A stretch of DNA of 7,634 nt from DATILI01 sp035476635 (lineage in GTDB: Bacteria; Pseudomonadota; Gammaproteobacteria; Burkholderiales; Burkholderiaceae_C). Location: NCBI GenBank assembly GCA_035476635.1, contig DATILI010000231.1, positions 1 through 7,634 on the forward strand. Reading direction: 5' to 3'. The notes under the pieces were generated by a model, which made no database searches, was not told where the DNA came from, and saw nothing but the letters and a program-made list of their open reading frames with translations. Within the stretch, counting starts at the first letter, position 1. The number at the start of each line of letters is the position of its first letter. Both the position numbers and the translations under genes were made by a program. Positions 1-7,197 of the stretch are shown here, in pieces.

Positions 1-345
1 GGCCAGGACTCCTTGCAAGACCCGCTGACCGAAACCCTGCAAGCCGACCAGCTGATCGGCCGGGTGCTGGGCAGCGTGGACTTGGCGCCGCTGCTCGATG
101 AACTGGAGCACGCGATGGCCGAAGCCGCCGCGGGAAACACCCCGGACATCGCCAACAGCCCAGCCCTGCGCGCGCTGCAGGCCCGCATGCAGGCGCGCGT
201 GCAAGCTGAAATGGCGCAGGCCGCGCCGCTCATCATCAAGGGCCTGCTGTCGGCCATGCGGCCCCTGCTGGAAGAAATGCAATCCGAGCTGCGGGAACTG
301 GCCCCGCAACCGGCTCTGCGCGCCAAGCCCCGGGCCATTCACTAG
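1..345 (+). CDS. Hypothetical protein, 3' end (partial)
   Basis: The reading frame is open from the first base and ends at the TAG at 343-345, so at least 114 residues are visible and the gene probably begins upstream of the window. A TTG at 13 preceded by AGGA (positions 5-8, only 4 nt away) is a possible internal start but is too close to the edge to judge. The visible protein is rich in Ala, Leu, Glu and Gln and looks almost wholly alpha-helical, with amphipathic stretches around ALRALQARMQARVQAEM and LLSAMRPLLEEMQSELREL. It has no cysteine, no signal peptide and no recognisable catalytic motif in this part. A short basic, proline-containing tail (PALRAKPRAIH) closes it. It lies 26 nt upstream of hemE on the same strand. 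I do not recognise the family. It is probably a real gene because the frame is open to the edge and codon use is like the neighbours. Confidence 0.6.
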   Translation, partial: GQDSLQDPLTETLQADQLIGRVLGSVDLAPLLDELEHAMAEAAAGNTPDIANSPALRALQARMQARVQAEMAQAAPLIIKGLLSAMRPLLEEMQSELRELAPQPALRAKPRAIH

Positions 346-365
346 GGCCGGCGTGCGGCGACAAT
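338..365 (+). promoter_or_regulatory. Candidate hemE promoter, possibly leaderless
   Basis: GACAAT at 360-365 matches TATAAT at four of six positions. TTCACT at 338-343 matches TTGACA at four of six, with a 16-nt spacer. The -10-like box ends only 6 nt before the hemE ATG at 372, so transcription from it would begin at or next to the start codon and give a leaderless or nearly leaderless mRNA. That would explain why no Shine-Dalgarno sequence is present before hemE. The match is modest and no experimental data are available, so this is inference. Confidence 0.35.
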
Positions 366-375
366 TGCCGCATGT
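351..375 (+). other. Hairpin enclosing the hemE start codon
   Basis: Positions 351-359 can pair with 367-375 around a 7-nt loop (GACAATT). The stem has nine pairs, two of them G-U, and its six inner pairs (TGCGGC with GCCGCA) are perfect. The hemE ATG at 372-374 lies entirely inside the 3' arm. If the transcript starts upstream, the start codon would be buried in structure. If transcription begins at about 372 the hairpin would not exist in the RNA. The pairing is seen in the sequence; any role is inferred. Confidence 0.35.
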
Positions 376-1457
376 ACGCCCCACTCCAAAACGACACTTT
401 TTTGCGCGCCTGCCTGCGCCAGGCAACCGACCACACCCCCGTCTGGCTGATGCGCCAGGCCGGCCGCTATCTGCCCGAATACCGCGCCACGCGCGCCCAG
501 GCCGGCAGCTTCATGGGCCTGGCCACCAATGTGGACTACGCCACCGAAGTCACGCTGCAGCCGCTGGCGCGCTACCCGCTGGATGCGGCCATCCTGTTTT
601 CCGACATCCTCACCGTGCCTGACGCGATGGGCCTGGGCCTGAGCTTCGCGTTGGGCGAAGGCCCGCGTTTTGCGTCGCCGGTGCGCGACGAAGCCGCCGT
701 AGCCAGGCTCGAGGTACCCGACATGGACAAGTTGCGCTATGTCTTCGATGCCGTGACCTCGATCCGCAAGGCGCTGAACGGCCGGGTGCCGCTGATCGGC
801 TTTTCGGGCAGCCCCTGGACGCTGGCCTGCTACATGGTTGAAGGCGCGGGTTCGGACGACTACCGCCTCGTCAAGACCATGCTGTATTCGCGCCCGGACC
901 TGATGCACAAGATGCTGCAGGTCAATGCCGATGCGGTGGCGGCCTACCTCAACGCCCAGATCGACGCCGGTGCCCAGGCGGTGATGATTTTCGACAGCTG
1001 GGGCGGCGTGCTGGCGGATGGCGCCTTCCAGCAATTCAGCCTGGCCTACACCGCCAGGGTGTTGGCGCAACTCAAGCGCGAGCACGCGGGCCAGCGCATT
1101 CCGCGCATCGTTTTCACCAAAGGCGGCGGGCTGTGGCTCAAGGAAATGGCGGCGCTGGATTGCGATGTGCTGGGGCTGGACTGGACGGTCAACCTGGGCG
1201 AGGCGCGCAGCCTGGTCGGCGACCGCAAGGCCTTGCAAGGCAACATCGACCCGAATGCGCTGTTTGCCGCGCCCGAGCAGATCAGGGCCGAGGTGGGCAA
1301 GGTGCTGGCCAGCTTTGGCAAGCCGCACGCCGGCGCGGGCCCGGGGCCCACGCACATCTTCAACCTGGGGCACGGCATCAGCCAGCACACCCCGCCGGAA
1401 AACGTGGCCGTGCTGGTCGACGAAGTGCATGCCGCCTCACGCCGCATGCGCCAATAG
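372..1457 (+). CDS. hemE: Uroporphyrinogen decarboxylase
   Basis: HemE is a cytoplasmic enzyme that removes the four acetate carboxyls of uroporphyrinogen III to give coproporphyrinogen III in haem synthesis. The protein is 361 residues, normal for bacterial HemE. Signature 1 is PVWLMRQAGRYLPEY at residues 23-37, with substrate-binding arginines R28 and R32. The catalytic aspartate is D78 in FSDIL. Signature 2 is GFSGSPWT at 143-150, followed by Y154. Late conserved segments are LGLDWTV (267-273), LQGNIDP (288-294) and NLGHGI (331-336, conserved H334). Nothing is missing or broken. The ATG at 372 fits the usual N-terminus, but no Shine-Dalgarno precedes it; a -10-like box and a start-codon hairpin do. 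It follows a small unknown gene by 26 nt and precedes the AT-rich gap before priA. No clear intrinsic terminator follows the TAG. Confidence 0.97.
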   Translation: MYAPLQNDTFLRACLRQATDHTPVWLMRQAGRYLPEYRATRAQAGSFMGLATNVDYATEVTLQPLARYPLDAAILFSDILTVPDAMGLGLSFALGEGPRFASPVRDEAAVARLEVPDMDKLRYVFDAVTSIRKALNGRVPLIGFSGSPWTLACYMVEGAGSDDYRLVKTMLYSRPDLMHKMLQVNADAVAAYLNAQIDAGAQAVMIFDSWGGVLADGAFQQFSLAYTARVLAQLKREHAGQRIPRIVFTKGGGLWLKEMAALDCDVLGLDWTVNLGEARSLVGDRKALQGNIDPNALFAAPEQIRAEVGKVLASFGKPHAGAGPGPTHIFNLGHGISQHTPPENVAVLVDEVHAASRRMRQ

Positions 1458-1505
1458 CGCGCGGGGCAGGCGCACCGCAGTAGGGCATGCGCGCGTTGTC
1501 AAGGC

Positions 1506-1519
1506 AAAAAATATTTTTT
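1506..1519. repeat. A6-TA-T6 palindromic AT tract
   Basis: AAAAAATATTTTTT is a perfect 14-bp palindrome of A and T only. It lies 11 bp before the first DnaA box and is loosely flanked by GTCAAG (1498-1503) and CTTGAC (1525-1530), themselves inverted copies. It is a candidate easily melted tract (DNA unwinding element) or an intrinsically bent segment. Without a GC stem it is not a good terminator. Confidence 0.6.
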
Positions 1520-1530
1520 CCTGGCTTGAC

Positions 1531-1539
1531 TTATGCACA
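1531..1539 (+). promoter_or_regulatory. DnaA box (TTATGCACA)
   Basis: TTATGCACA is a perfect match to the DnaA-box consensus TTATNCACA. It follows the A6-TA-T6 tract and has the same orientation as the second box 187 bp downstream. DnaA is the bacterial replication initiator and also a transcription regulator at such sites. Binding is inferred from the match. Confidence 0.65.
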
Positions 1540-1549
1540 AAACTTTTGA

Positions 1550-1561
1550 TGCGGCGCCGCA
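1550..1561. repeat. 12-bp perfect palindrome TGCGGCGCCGCA
   Basis: This GC-rich perfect palindrome sits in otherwise AT-rich sequence, 10 bp after the first DnaA box. Its centre (1555.5) is exactly 25 bp from that of the next palindrome (1580.5). It could be a dimeric-protein site or the stem of a small cruciform. No known factor was recognised. Confidence 0.5.
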
Positions 1562-1575
1562 AACATCGAAGACGG

Positions 1576-1585
1576 TCACTAGTGA
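1576..1585. repeat. 10-bp perfect palindrome TCACTAGTGA
   Basis: This is a perfect inverted repeat within the hemE-priA gap, centred at 1580.5. A shorter palindrome, CGATCG at 1603-1608, is centred a further 25 bp on at 1605.5. No known operator consensus was recognised. Confidence 0.45.
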
Positions 1586-1608
1586 TGCTACAAAACCAAT
1601 AGCGATCG

Positions 1609-1621
1609 TAAGTTGTTGATT
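1609..1621 (-). promoter_or_regulatory. IHF consensus site
   Basis: Read on the minus strand this is AATCAACAACTTA, an exact match to WATCAANNNNTTR. IHF bends DNA sharply and helps assemble DnaA complexes at origins and loops at promoters. Binding is inferred from the match alone; exact matches still occur by chance in AT-rich DNA. Confidence 0.45.
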
Positions 1622-1629
1622 CATATGAA
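1620..1629. repeat. 10-bp perfect palindrome TTCATATGAA
   Basis: A perfect inverted repeat that overlaps the end of the minus-strand IHF-consensus site by two bases. It is part of the cluster of palindromes in the hemE-priA gap. Its function is unknown. Confidence 0.45.
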
Positions 1630-1633
1630 GTTA

Positions 1634-1709
1634 ATAGTTTGCTTTTTTTACGGGCATTCCAGCAAAGTCCTTTGTTTTCAAGGCTTCGCGGAGACTGAAG
1701 GCAAACTAT
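1634..1709. repeat. Spaced inverted repeat, 9-bp arms
   Basis: ATAGTTTGC at 1634-1642 is the exact reverse complement of GCAAACTAT at 1701-1709. In RNA the pairing could continue inward four more pairs (1643-1646 with 1697-1700, two of them G-U). The enclosed 50-odd bases contain smaller self-complementary segments such as CAAAG-TC-CTTTG. The 3' arm lies just before the second DnaA box. It may be a cruciform, a structured leader of the priA transcript, or chance. Confidence 0.4.
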
Positions 1710-1717
1710 CAACAAAG

Positions 1718-1726
1718 TTATCCACA
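1718..1726 (+). promoter_or_regulatory. DnaA box (TTATCCACA)
   Basis: TTATCCACA is the strongest-affinity form of the DnaA-box consensus, identical to E. coli R1-type boxes. Read on the minus strand, the sequence just after it contains TGTTGATAG (1707-1715), which differs from the box TGTGGATAA at two positions and is set 3 bp away. A second, weaker DnaA contact is therefore possible. The perfect box lies 95 bp before the priA start codon. Confidence 0.7.
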
Positions 1727-1757
1727 AAAGCACTGAACAGTCGGCAAAGCAATTAAG

Positions 1758-1770
1758 AATCAATGACTTA
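1758..1770 (+). promoter_or_regulatory. IHF consensus site
   Basis: AATCAATGACTTA is an exact match to WATCAANNNNTTR. It starts 31 bp after the TTATCCACA DnaA box and ends 51 bp before priA. DnaA-IHF pairing at this scale is seen in known origins, but here it is inferred from motif matches only. Confidence 0.45.
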
Positions 1771-1821
1771 CCTCGTGTTTCGCCAGTTCACTTCAAGAAT
1801 AGTTCTCAACCTCCCCATCTC

Positions 1822-3894
1822 ATGACGCACCGGATCTCCGTCGTGGTGCAGACGCCGGCGCACAGCAAGGTCGCGGGTCCGCTGACATATCAGAGTGAGT
1901 TTCCACTCACGGCCGGGACCTTGGTGCGTGTGCCGCTGGGCAAACGCGAGACCTTGGGCGTGGTGTGGGAGCCGGCAGGCGTTGACGCCGACGACCAGCC
2001 GGATCGGGACATTCGGGCCATCGCCGGCACGCTGGACGGCATCGCGCCGCTGCCAGCTACGTGGCAGCACCTGGTTACATTTGCGTCCCGCTACTACCAG
2101 CGCTCGCTCGGCGAGGTAGCCCTCACCGCACTGCCGCCCCAGTTGCGCGACATGAATGCCACGCAGCTGGCGCGCCGGCTCAAGCGGCCGGCCGGGTCGG
2201 CGCAGGCCGCTGGCAATCCAGCCGACGCGATCGCGCCGAGCGCCGAGCAGGAACAAGCCCTTGCCCGATTCGAGGCGGAAAGCGGGCCCTTCCTGCTGTT
2301 CGGCGCAACCGGCAGCGGCAAGACCGAGGTCTACCTGCGCGCCGTGCAGGCCCTGCTCGCACGCACGCCCGATGCGCAGGCGCTGGTGATGGTGCCCGAG
2401 ATCAATCTCACGCCGCAGCTGGAGGCCCGCTTCATCGCGCGCTTCGGCGCCGATGCGGTGGTCTCCCTGCACAGCGGCATGACCAACCCGCAACGCCTGA
2501 AGAGCTGGCTCGCGGCGCACAGCGGCGCGGCGCGCATCGTGCTGGGCACGCGCATGGCGGTCTTCGCCTCGCTGCCGCGCCTGAAGCTGATCGTGGTCGA
2601 TGAGGAGCACGACCCGAGCTACAAGCAGCAGGAAGGCGCGCGCTACTCGGCGCGCGATCTCGCCATCTACCGCGGCCGGCTGGAAAACGCCAAGGTCATG
2701 CTGGGCTCGGCCACCCCATCGCTGGAGAGCTGGCACCACAGCCGCCCCGAGGCTGAAGGCGGCCGCTATGCGCGGCTGGCCATGCCCAGCCGCGTCGGCG
2801 CGGGCGCCCTGCCCCGGGTCCGGCTGGTCGACATGAACCTGCAGCCCAAGCACACGGTGTTCTCCGGCTATTTGCTCGAGGCCATCCGCGAGCGCCTGGC
2901 GCGCGGCGAGCAGGCCATGGTGTTCCTGAACCGGCGCGGCTACGCCCCGGTGCTGCACTGCGCCGACTGCGGCTGGAAGAGCGAGTGCCCCCACTGCAGC
3001 GCCTACCGCGTGTTCCACAAGATCGACCGCACGCTGCGCTGCCACCATTGCGGTTTTACCGAGCGCGTGCCGCGCGCCTGCCCGGCCTGCGGCAATCTGG
3101 ACATCGCCCCCCTGGGCCGCGGCACCGAGCGGCTGGAAGAACATCTGGCCGAGTTGCTGGCCGACGCGAAGCGGCCCGATGGCCAGCCGATCAAAGTGGC
3201 GCGTATCGATGCCGACAGCACCCGGCTCAAGGGCGCGCTCGAATCGCAATTGGCCCAGGTGCATGCCGGTGAGGTCGATGTGCTGGTGGGCACGCAGATG
3301 ATCGCCAAGGGCCATGACTTTCGCCGCATCACCCTGGTGGCCGCGGTCAATCCCGACGGCGCGCTGTTCTCCAGCGATTTCCGCGCGCCGGAGCGGCTGT
3401 TCTCATTGCTGATGCAGGCCGGTGGCCGTGCCGGGCGCGACGCGGCGCAAAGCGCGGCCAGCGAAATGTGGGTCCAGACGGCGCACCCCAGGCATGCGCT
3501 GTTCGACGCCCTGCGCCGGCACGACTTCGCCGCCTTCGCGGCCCAGCAGCTCAAGGAGCGCGAGCAGGCCGGCATGCCGCCCTTCGCCTACCAGGCCCTG
3601 GTGCGGGCGGAGGCGCGCACGCAGGAGGCGGCGCAGGCGTTTCTGAACGCAGCCAGCGCACAGGCCAGCGGCCTTGCCGGCGCCGCGCAGGTCATGCTGT
3701 ACCCCGCCGTGCCGATGACGGTTCAGCGCGTGGCCAACATCGAGCGCGCGCAAATGCTGGTGGAAAGCGCGTCGCGCGCCGCGCTGCAACGCTTTCTCTC
3801 GGACTGGCACGCGGTGCTGCACGCCACGCGCGCCGCCCCCGAGGCCAAGGGCTTGATCCGCTGGGCCGTGGACGTCGACCCGCTGGCGATCTGA
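1822..3894 (+). CDS. priA: Primosomal protein N' (PriA helicase)
   Basis: PriA recognises stalled or collapsed forks and recombination D-loops, remodels them as a 3'-5' superfamily 2 helicase and reloads DnaB through the primosome. The 690-residue protein has an N-terminal 3'-DNA-binding domain (about 1-105), Walker A GATGSGKT (161-168), DEEH (260-263) and GSATPS (295-300). Eight zinc cysteines stand at 380, 383, 389, 392, 407, 410, 420 and 423. Late helicase motifs are GTQMIAKGHDF (490-500) and QAGGRAGR (532-539), and the C-terminal domain ends in VDVDPLAI. The cysteine spacing equals that of E. coli PriA. Only about 35 residues separate the 3'-binding domain from the helicase core, so the winged-helix domain looks missing or very reduced. 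The ATG at 1822 is the only ATG, GTG or TTG in frame since the stop at 1696, and fits the family N-terminus, but no Shine-Dalgarno precedes it. The gene converges on katG, with 24 nt between stops. Confidence 0.96.
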   Translation: MTHRISVVVQTPAHSKVAGPLTYQSEFPLTAGTLVRVPLGKRETLGVVWEPAGVDADDQPDRDIRAIAGTLDGIAPLPATWQHLVTFASRYYQRSLGEVALTALPPQLRDMNATQLARRLKRPAGSAQAAGNPADAIAPSAEQEQALARFEAESGPFLLFGATGSGKTEVYLRAVQALLARTPDAQALVMVPEINLTPQLEARFIARFGADAVVSLHSGMTNPQRLKSWLAAHSGAARIVLGTRMAVFASLPRLKLIVVDEEHDPSYKQQEGARYSARDLAIYRGRLENAKVMLGSATPSLESWHHSRPEAEGGRYARLAMPSRVGAGALPRVRLVDMNLQPKHTVFSGYLLEAIRERLARGEQAMVFLNRRGYAPVLHCADCGWKSECPHCSAYRVFHKIDRTLRCHHCGFTERVPRACPACGNLDIAPLGRGTERLEEHLAELLADAKRPDGQPIKVARIDADSTRLKGALESQLAQVHAGEVDVLVGTQMIAKGHDFRRITLVAAVNPDGALFSSDFRAPERLFSLLMQAGGRAGRDAAQSAASEMWVQTAHPRHALFDALRRHDFAAFAAQQLKEREQAGMPPFAYQALVRAEARTQEAAQAFLNAASAQASGLAGAAQVMLYPAVPMTVQRVANIERAQMLVESASRAALQRFLSDWHAVLHATRAAPEAKGLIRWAVDVDPLAI

Positions 3895-3900
3895 CCCAGA

Positions 3901-3913
3901 GGCCCGTGGGGCC
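3901..3913. terminator. Short hairpin between convergent priA and katG
   Basis: GGCCC-GTG-GGGCC forms a 5-bp GC stem with a 3-nt loop in the 24-nt gap between the two convergent stop codons. No T tract follows on either strand, so it is a poor intrinsic terminator. It is listed because it is the only structure in a gap where both transcripts should end. Confidence 0.2.
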
Positions 3914-3918
3914 CAAGC

Positions 3919-6126
<2,208 letters not shown>

Positions 6127-6133
6127 GGGAAGT

Positions 6134-6137
6134 CTCC
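6134..6137 (-). promoter_or_regulatory. katG ribosome binding site
   Basis: GGAG lies on the minus strand 7 nt before the katG ATG. It is the clearest Shine-Dalgarno in the window and fixes the katG start. By contrast hemE, priA and the transporter gene lack an obvious one. Confidence 0.7.
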
Positions 6138-6156
6138 AGCGGTTTGAGGAACCTTG

Positions 6157-6185
6157 ACTTTAGTAATCAGGCGTCGATATGACAA
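6157..6185 (-). promoter_or_regulatory. Candidate katG promoter
   Basis: On the minus strand TTGTCA (6185-6180) matches the -35 TTGACA at five of six positions. TAAAGT (6162-6157) matches TATAAT at four of six, with the ideal 17-nt spacer. Transcription would start near 6150, giving a leader of about 24 nt that contains the GGAG ribosome site. The OxyR-type dyad upstream would then be centred about 65 bp before the start, the usual place for a LysR-type recognition site. Confidence 0.45.
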
Positions 6186-6205
6186 TGCAATTGTTGACAT
6201 CAAAT

Positions 6206-6224
6206 CAATAGCACTTAGCTATTG
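6206..6224 (-). promoter_or_regulatory. Candidate OxyR (LysR-type) binding dyad before katG
   Basis: CAATAGC-TAAGT-GCTATTG is a perfect 7-bp inverted repeat with a 5-nt centre. It contains ATAG-N7-CTAT, one half of the four-part OxyR consensus ATAG-N7-CTAT-N7-ATAG-N7-CTAT. The second half, expected at about 6200-6186, is only weakly matched (ATGT in place of ATAG, no CTAT). LysR-type activators often have one strong dyad near -65 and a weak site near -35, which fits this layout. OxyR is the expected regulator of katG in proteobacteria, but the gene for it is not in the window. The dyad starts 2 nt beyond the transporter stop codon. Confidence 0.55.
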
Positions 6225-6226
6225 CA

Positions 6227-7192
6227 TCAGGTCAGAAGCGCCACCGCGCCCGAGAACGTGACGAAGGCCGCCGCGGTGGAGACCAGGATGATGCGCGCGA
6301 TGCGGCCGTTGTCGGCGCCGAATTTTTCGGCCAGGATCGAGACATTGCTCGCGCTCGGCAGTGCGGCCACCAGCACGATGACGGTGAGCGCGAACTTGTC
6401 CAGCGGCAACCCCAGGTTGATCGCGCCGGCGCCGACCAGCAGCACCAGCAGCGGATGCACCACGAGCTTGACGACGGCCACCGGCAGGTAGTCGCGAAGC
6501 GGCATAGTGCCCTTGTCGCTGTGCGGCGCCAGGATCTGTGAACGCGCCAGCACCGCGCCAATGGTGAACAGCGCCACCGGCGAGGCCGCGTCGGCCAGCA
6601 GGCCGATGGTCTGCATCACGGGCGCGGGAAATTCCAGGCGCAGCGCCGACGCCACGCCGCCCAGGATGATGGCCCAGGGCATGGGATTCATCACCACGCC
6701 GCGCAGCGCGTTCTTCATCGCCTTGCTTGCGCCATGCTCGTCCGCTCCGTCCAGCCGCGACAAGGCGATGCACAGCGACGAGGTCACCACCAGGTCGACC
6801 AGGATGGTCACGATGGCCGGCCCGGCCGCCTTGGCGCCGAGCAGCGCCACGAGCAGCGGCACACCCATGAAGCCGGTGTTGGGAAACGCCGCCACCAGCG
6901 CGCCAAAGGCCGCGTCGTTCCAGCCGATGCGCCGGTTCATGCTGGCGGCCACCACGAAGCCCACCATCACCAGCGCGCACAGCAAGTAGGTGAAGAACAG
7001 GCTGGCGTCCAGCAGCTCGGCAATCGGCGTGGTGGAGCCGAAGCGGTACAACATGCACGGCAATGCGAAATACAGCACGAAGGTGTTCAGCCCCGGAATC
7101 GCTTCCAGCGGCAGCATGCGCCGGCGGGCGGCAATGTAGCCACCAAGTACGAGCGCGAAAAAGGGGAAGGTAACGAGAAGGATGGACAGCAC
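6227..7192 (-). CDS. AEC-family transporter (auxin efflux carrier-like permease)
   Basis: This 321-residue inner-membrane protein belongs to the auxin efflux carrier (AEC) family, whose bacterial members include malate/malonate transporters; the substrate cannot be read from sequence. It has about ten hydrophobic segments, roughly 3-20, 36-50, 63-83, 94-118, 124-144, 166-184, 192-212, 236-258, 266-286 and 299-320. The polar loop at 146-160 separates the two five-helix halves. Family motifs are NTGFMGVP (105-112), NPMPWAIILGG (169-179) and ALPSASNV (277-284). I chose GTG at 7192 because the protein then begins VLSILLVTFPFFALVLGGY, typical of the family. The frame stays open to an ATG at 7282, but that would add 30 non-membrane residues overlapping the upstream EAL gene. 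The EAL stop is 5 nt before this GTG and no clear Shine-Dalgarno is seen, so translation is probably coupled. katG follows after 100 bp on the same strand. Confidence 0.9.
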   Translation of the reverse strand: MLSILLVTFPFFALVLGGYIAARRRMLPLEAIPGLNTFVLYFALPCMLYRFGSTTPIAELLDASLFFTYLLCALVMVGFVVAASMNRRIGWNDAAFGALVAAFPNTGFMGVPLLVALLGAKAAGPAIVTILVDLVVTSSLCIALSRLDGADEHGASKAMKNALRGVVMNPMPWAIILGGVASALRLEFPAPVMQTIGLLADAASPVALFTIGAVLARSQILAPHSDKGTMPLRDYLPVAVVKLVVHPLLVLLVGAGAINLGLPLDKFALTVIVLVAALPSASNVSILAEKFGADNGRIARIILVSTAAAFVTFSGAVALLT

Positions 7193-7197
7193 GGGCG

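Larger units (their letters stand above)
1458..1821. other. AT-rich origin-like intergenic region
   Basis: This 364-bp gap between hemE and priA has no convincing gene. Bases 1501-1800 are 120/300 G+C (40%), and 1501-1550 only 30%, far below the flanking genes. It holds two perfect TTATNCACA DnaA boxes (1531-1539, 1718-1726), two exact matches to the IHF consensus WATCAANNNNTTR (1609-1621 on -, 1758-1770 on +), and an A6-TA-T6 tract at 1506-1519 next to the first DnaA box. It also has perfect palindromes at 1550-1561, 1576-1585 and 1620-1629, and a spaced inverted repeat at 1634-1709. DnaA boxes, IHF sites and an AT-rich unwinding tract together are typical of bacterial replication origins. 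The adjacent gene is priA, and hemE borders oriC in Caulobacter. It could instead be a DnaA-titrating or DnaA-reactivating site, or a DnaA/IHF-controlled priA promoter. I saw no clear sigma70 promoter for priA in it. Confidence 0.5.

Noticed and set aside
342..1430. Long open frame (362 codons) on the minus strand opposite hemE
   Set aside because: It mirrors hemE codon positions in GC-rich sequence, has a low-complexity Ala/Gly/Arg/His composition and no recognisable motif.
1506..1519. A6-TA-T6 as an intrinsic terminator for hemE
   Set aside because: The stem would be A-T only and no GC-rich stem directly precedes the T run, so it is not a credible terminator.
1018..1602. 194-codon plus-strand frame overlapping the hemE 3' half
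   Set aside because: It is out of frame with hemE, rich in Arg, Trp, Cys and Pro as expected of a shifted frame, and ends in non-coding sequence.
1451..1604. Repeated CCAATAGCG at the hemE stop (1451-1459) and at 1596-1604
   Set aside because: Only two copies of 9 bp, one of them inside the hemE coding end; compatible with chance and not linked to any other structure.
1437..1763. 108-codon minus-strand frame over the hemE-priA gap
   Set aside because: It spans AT-rich non-coding sequence and runs into the hemE end, with no ribosome site, no recognisable family and composition unlike the neighbouring genes. The control-site motifs explain the region better.
1768..3315. 515-codon open frame on the minus strand opposite priA
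   Set aside because: PriA is unmistakable on the plus strand; the antisense product is an Ala/Arg/Gly/Gln-rich shadow typical of high third-position GC.
6194..6199. TTGACA on the plus strand as a -35 box
   Set aside because: At 17 nt the -10 position reads AGCTAT, a poor match, and transcription would run antisense into the transporter gene with no gene to serve.
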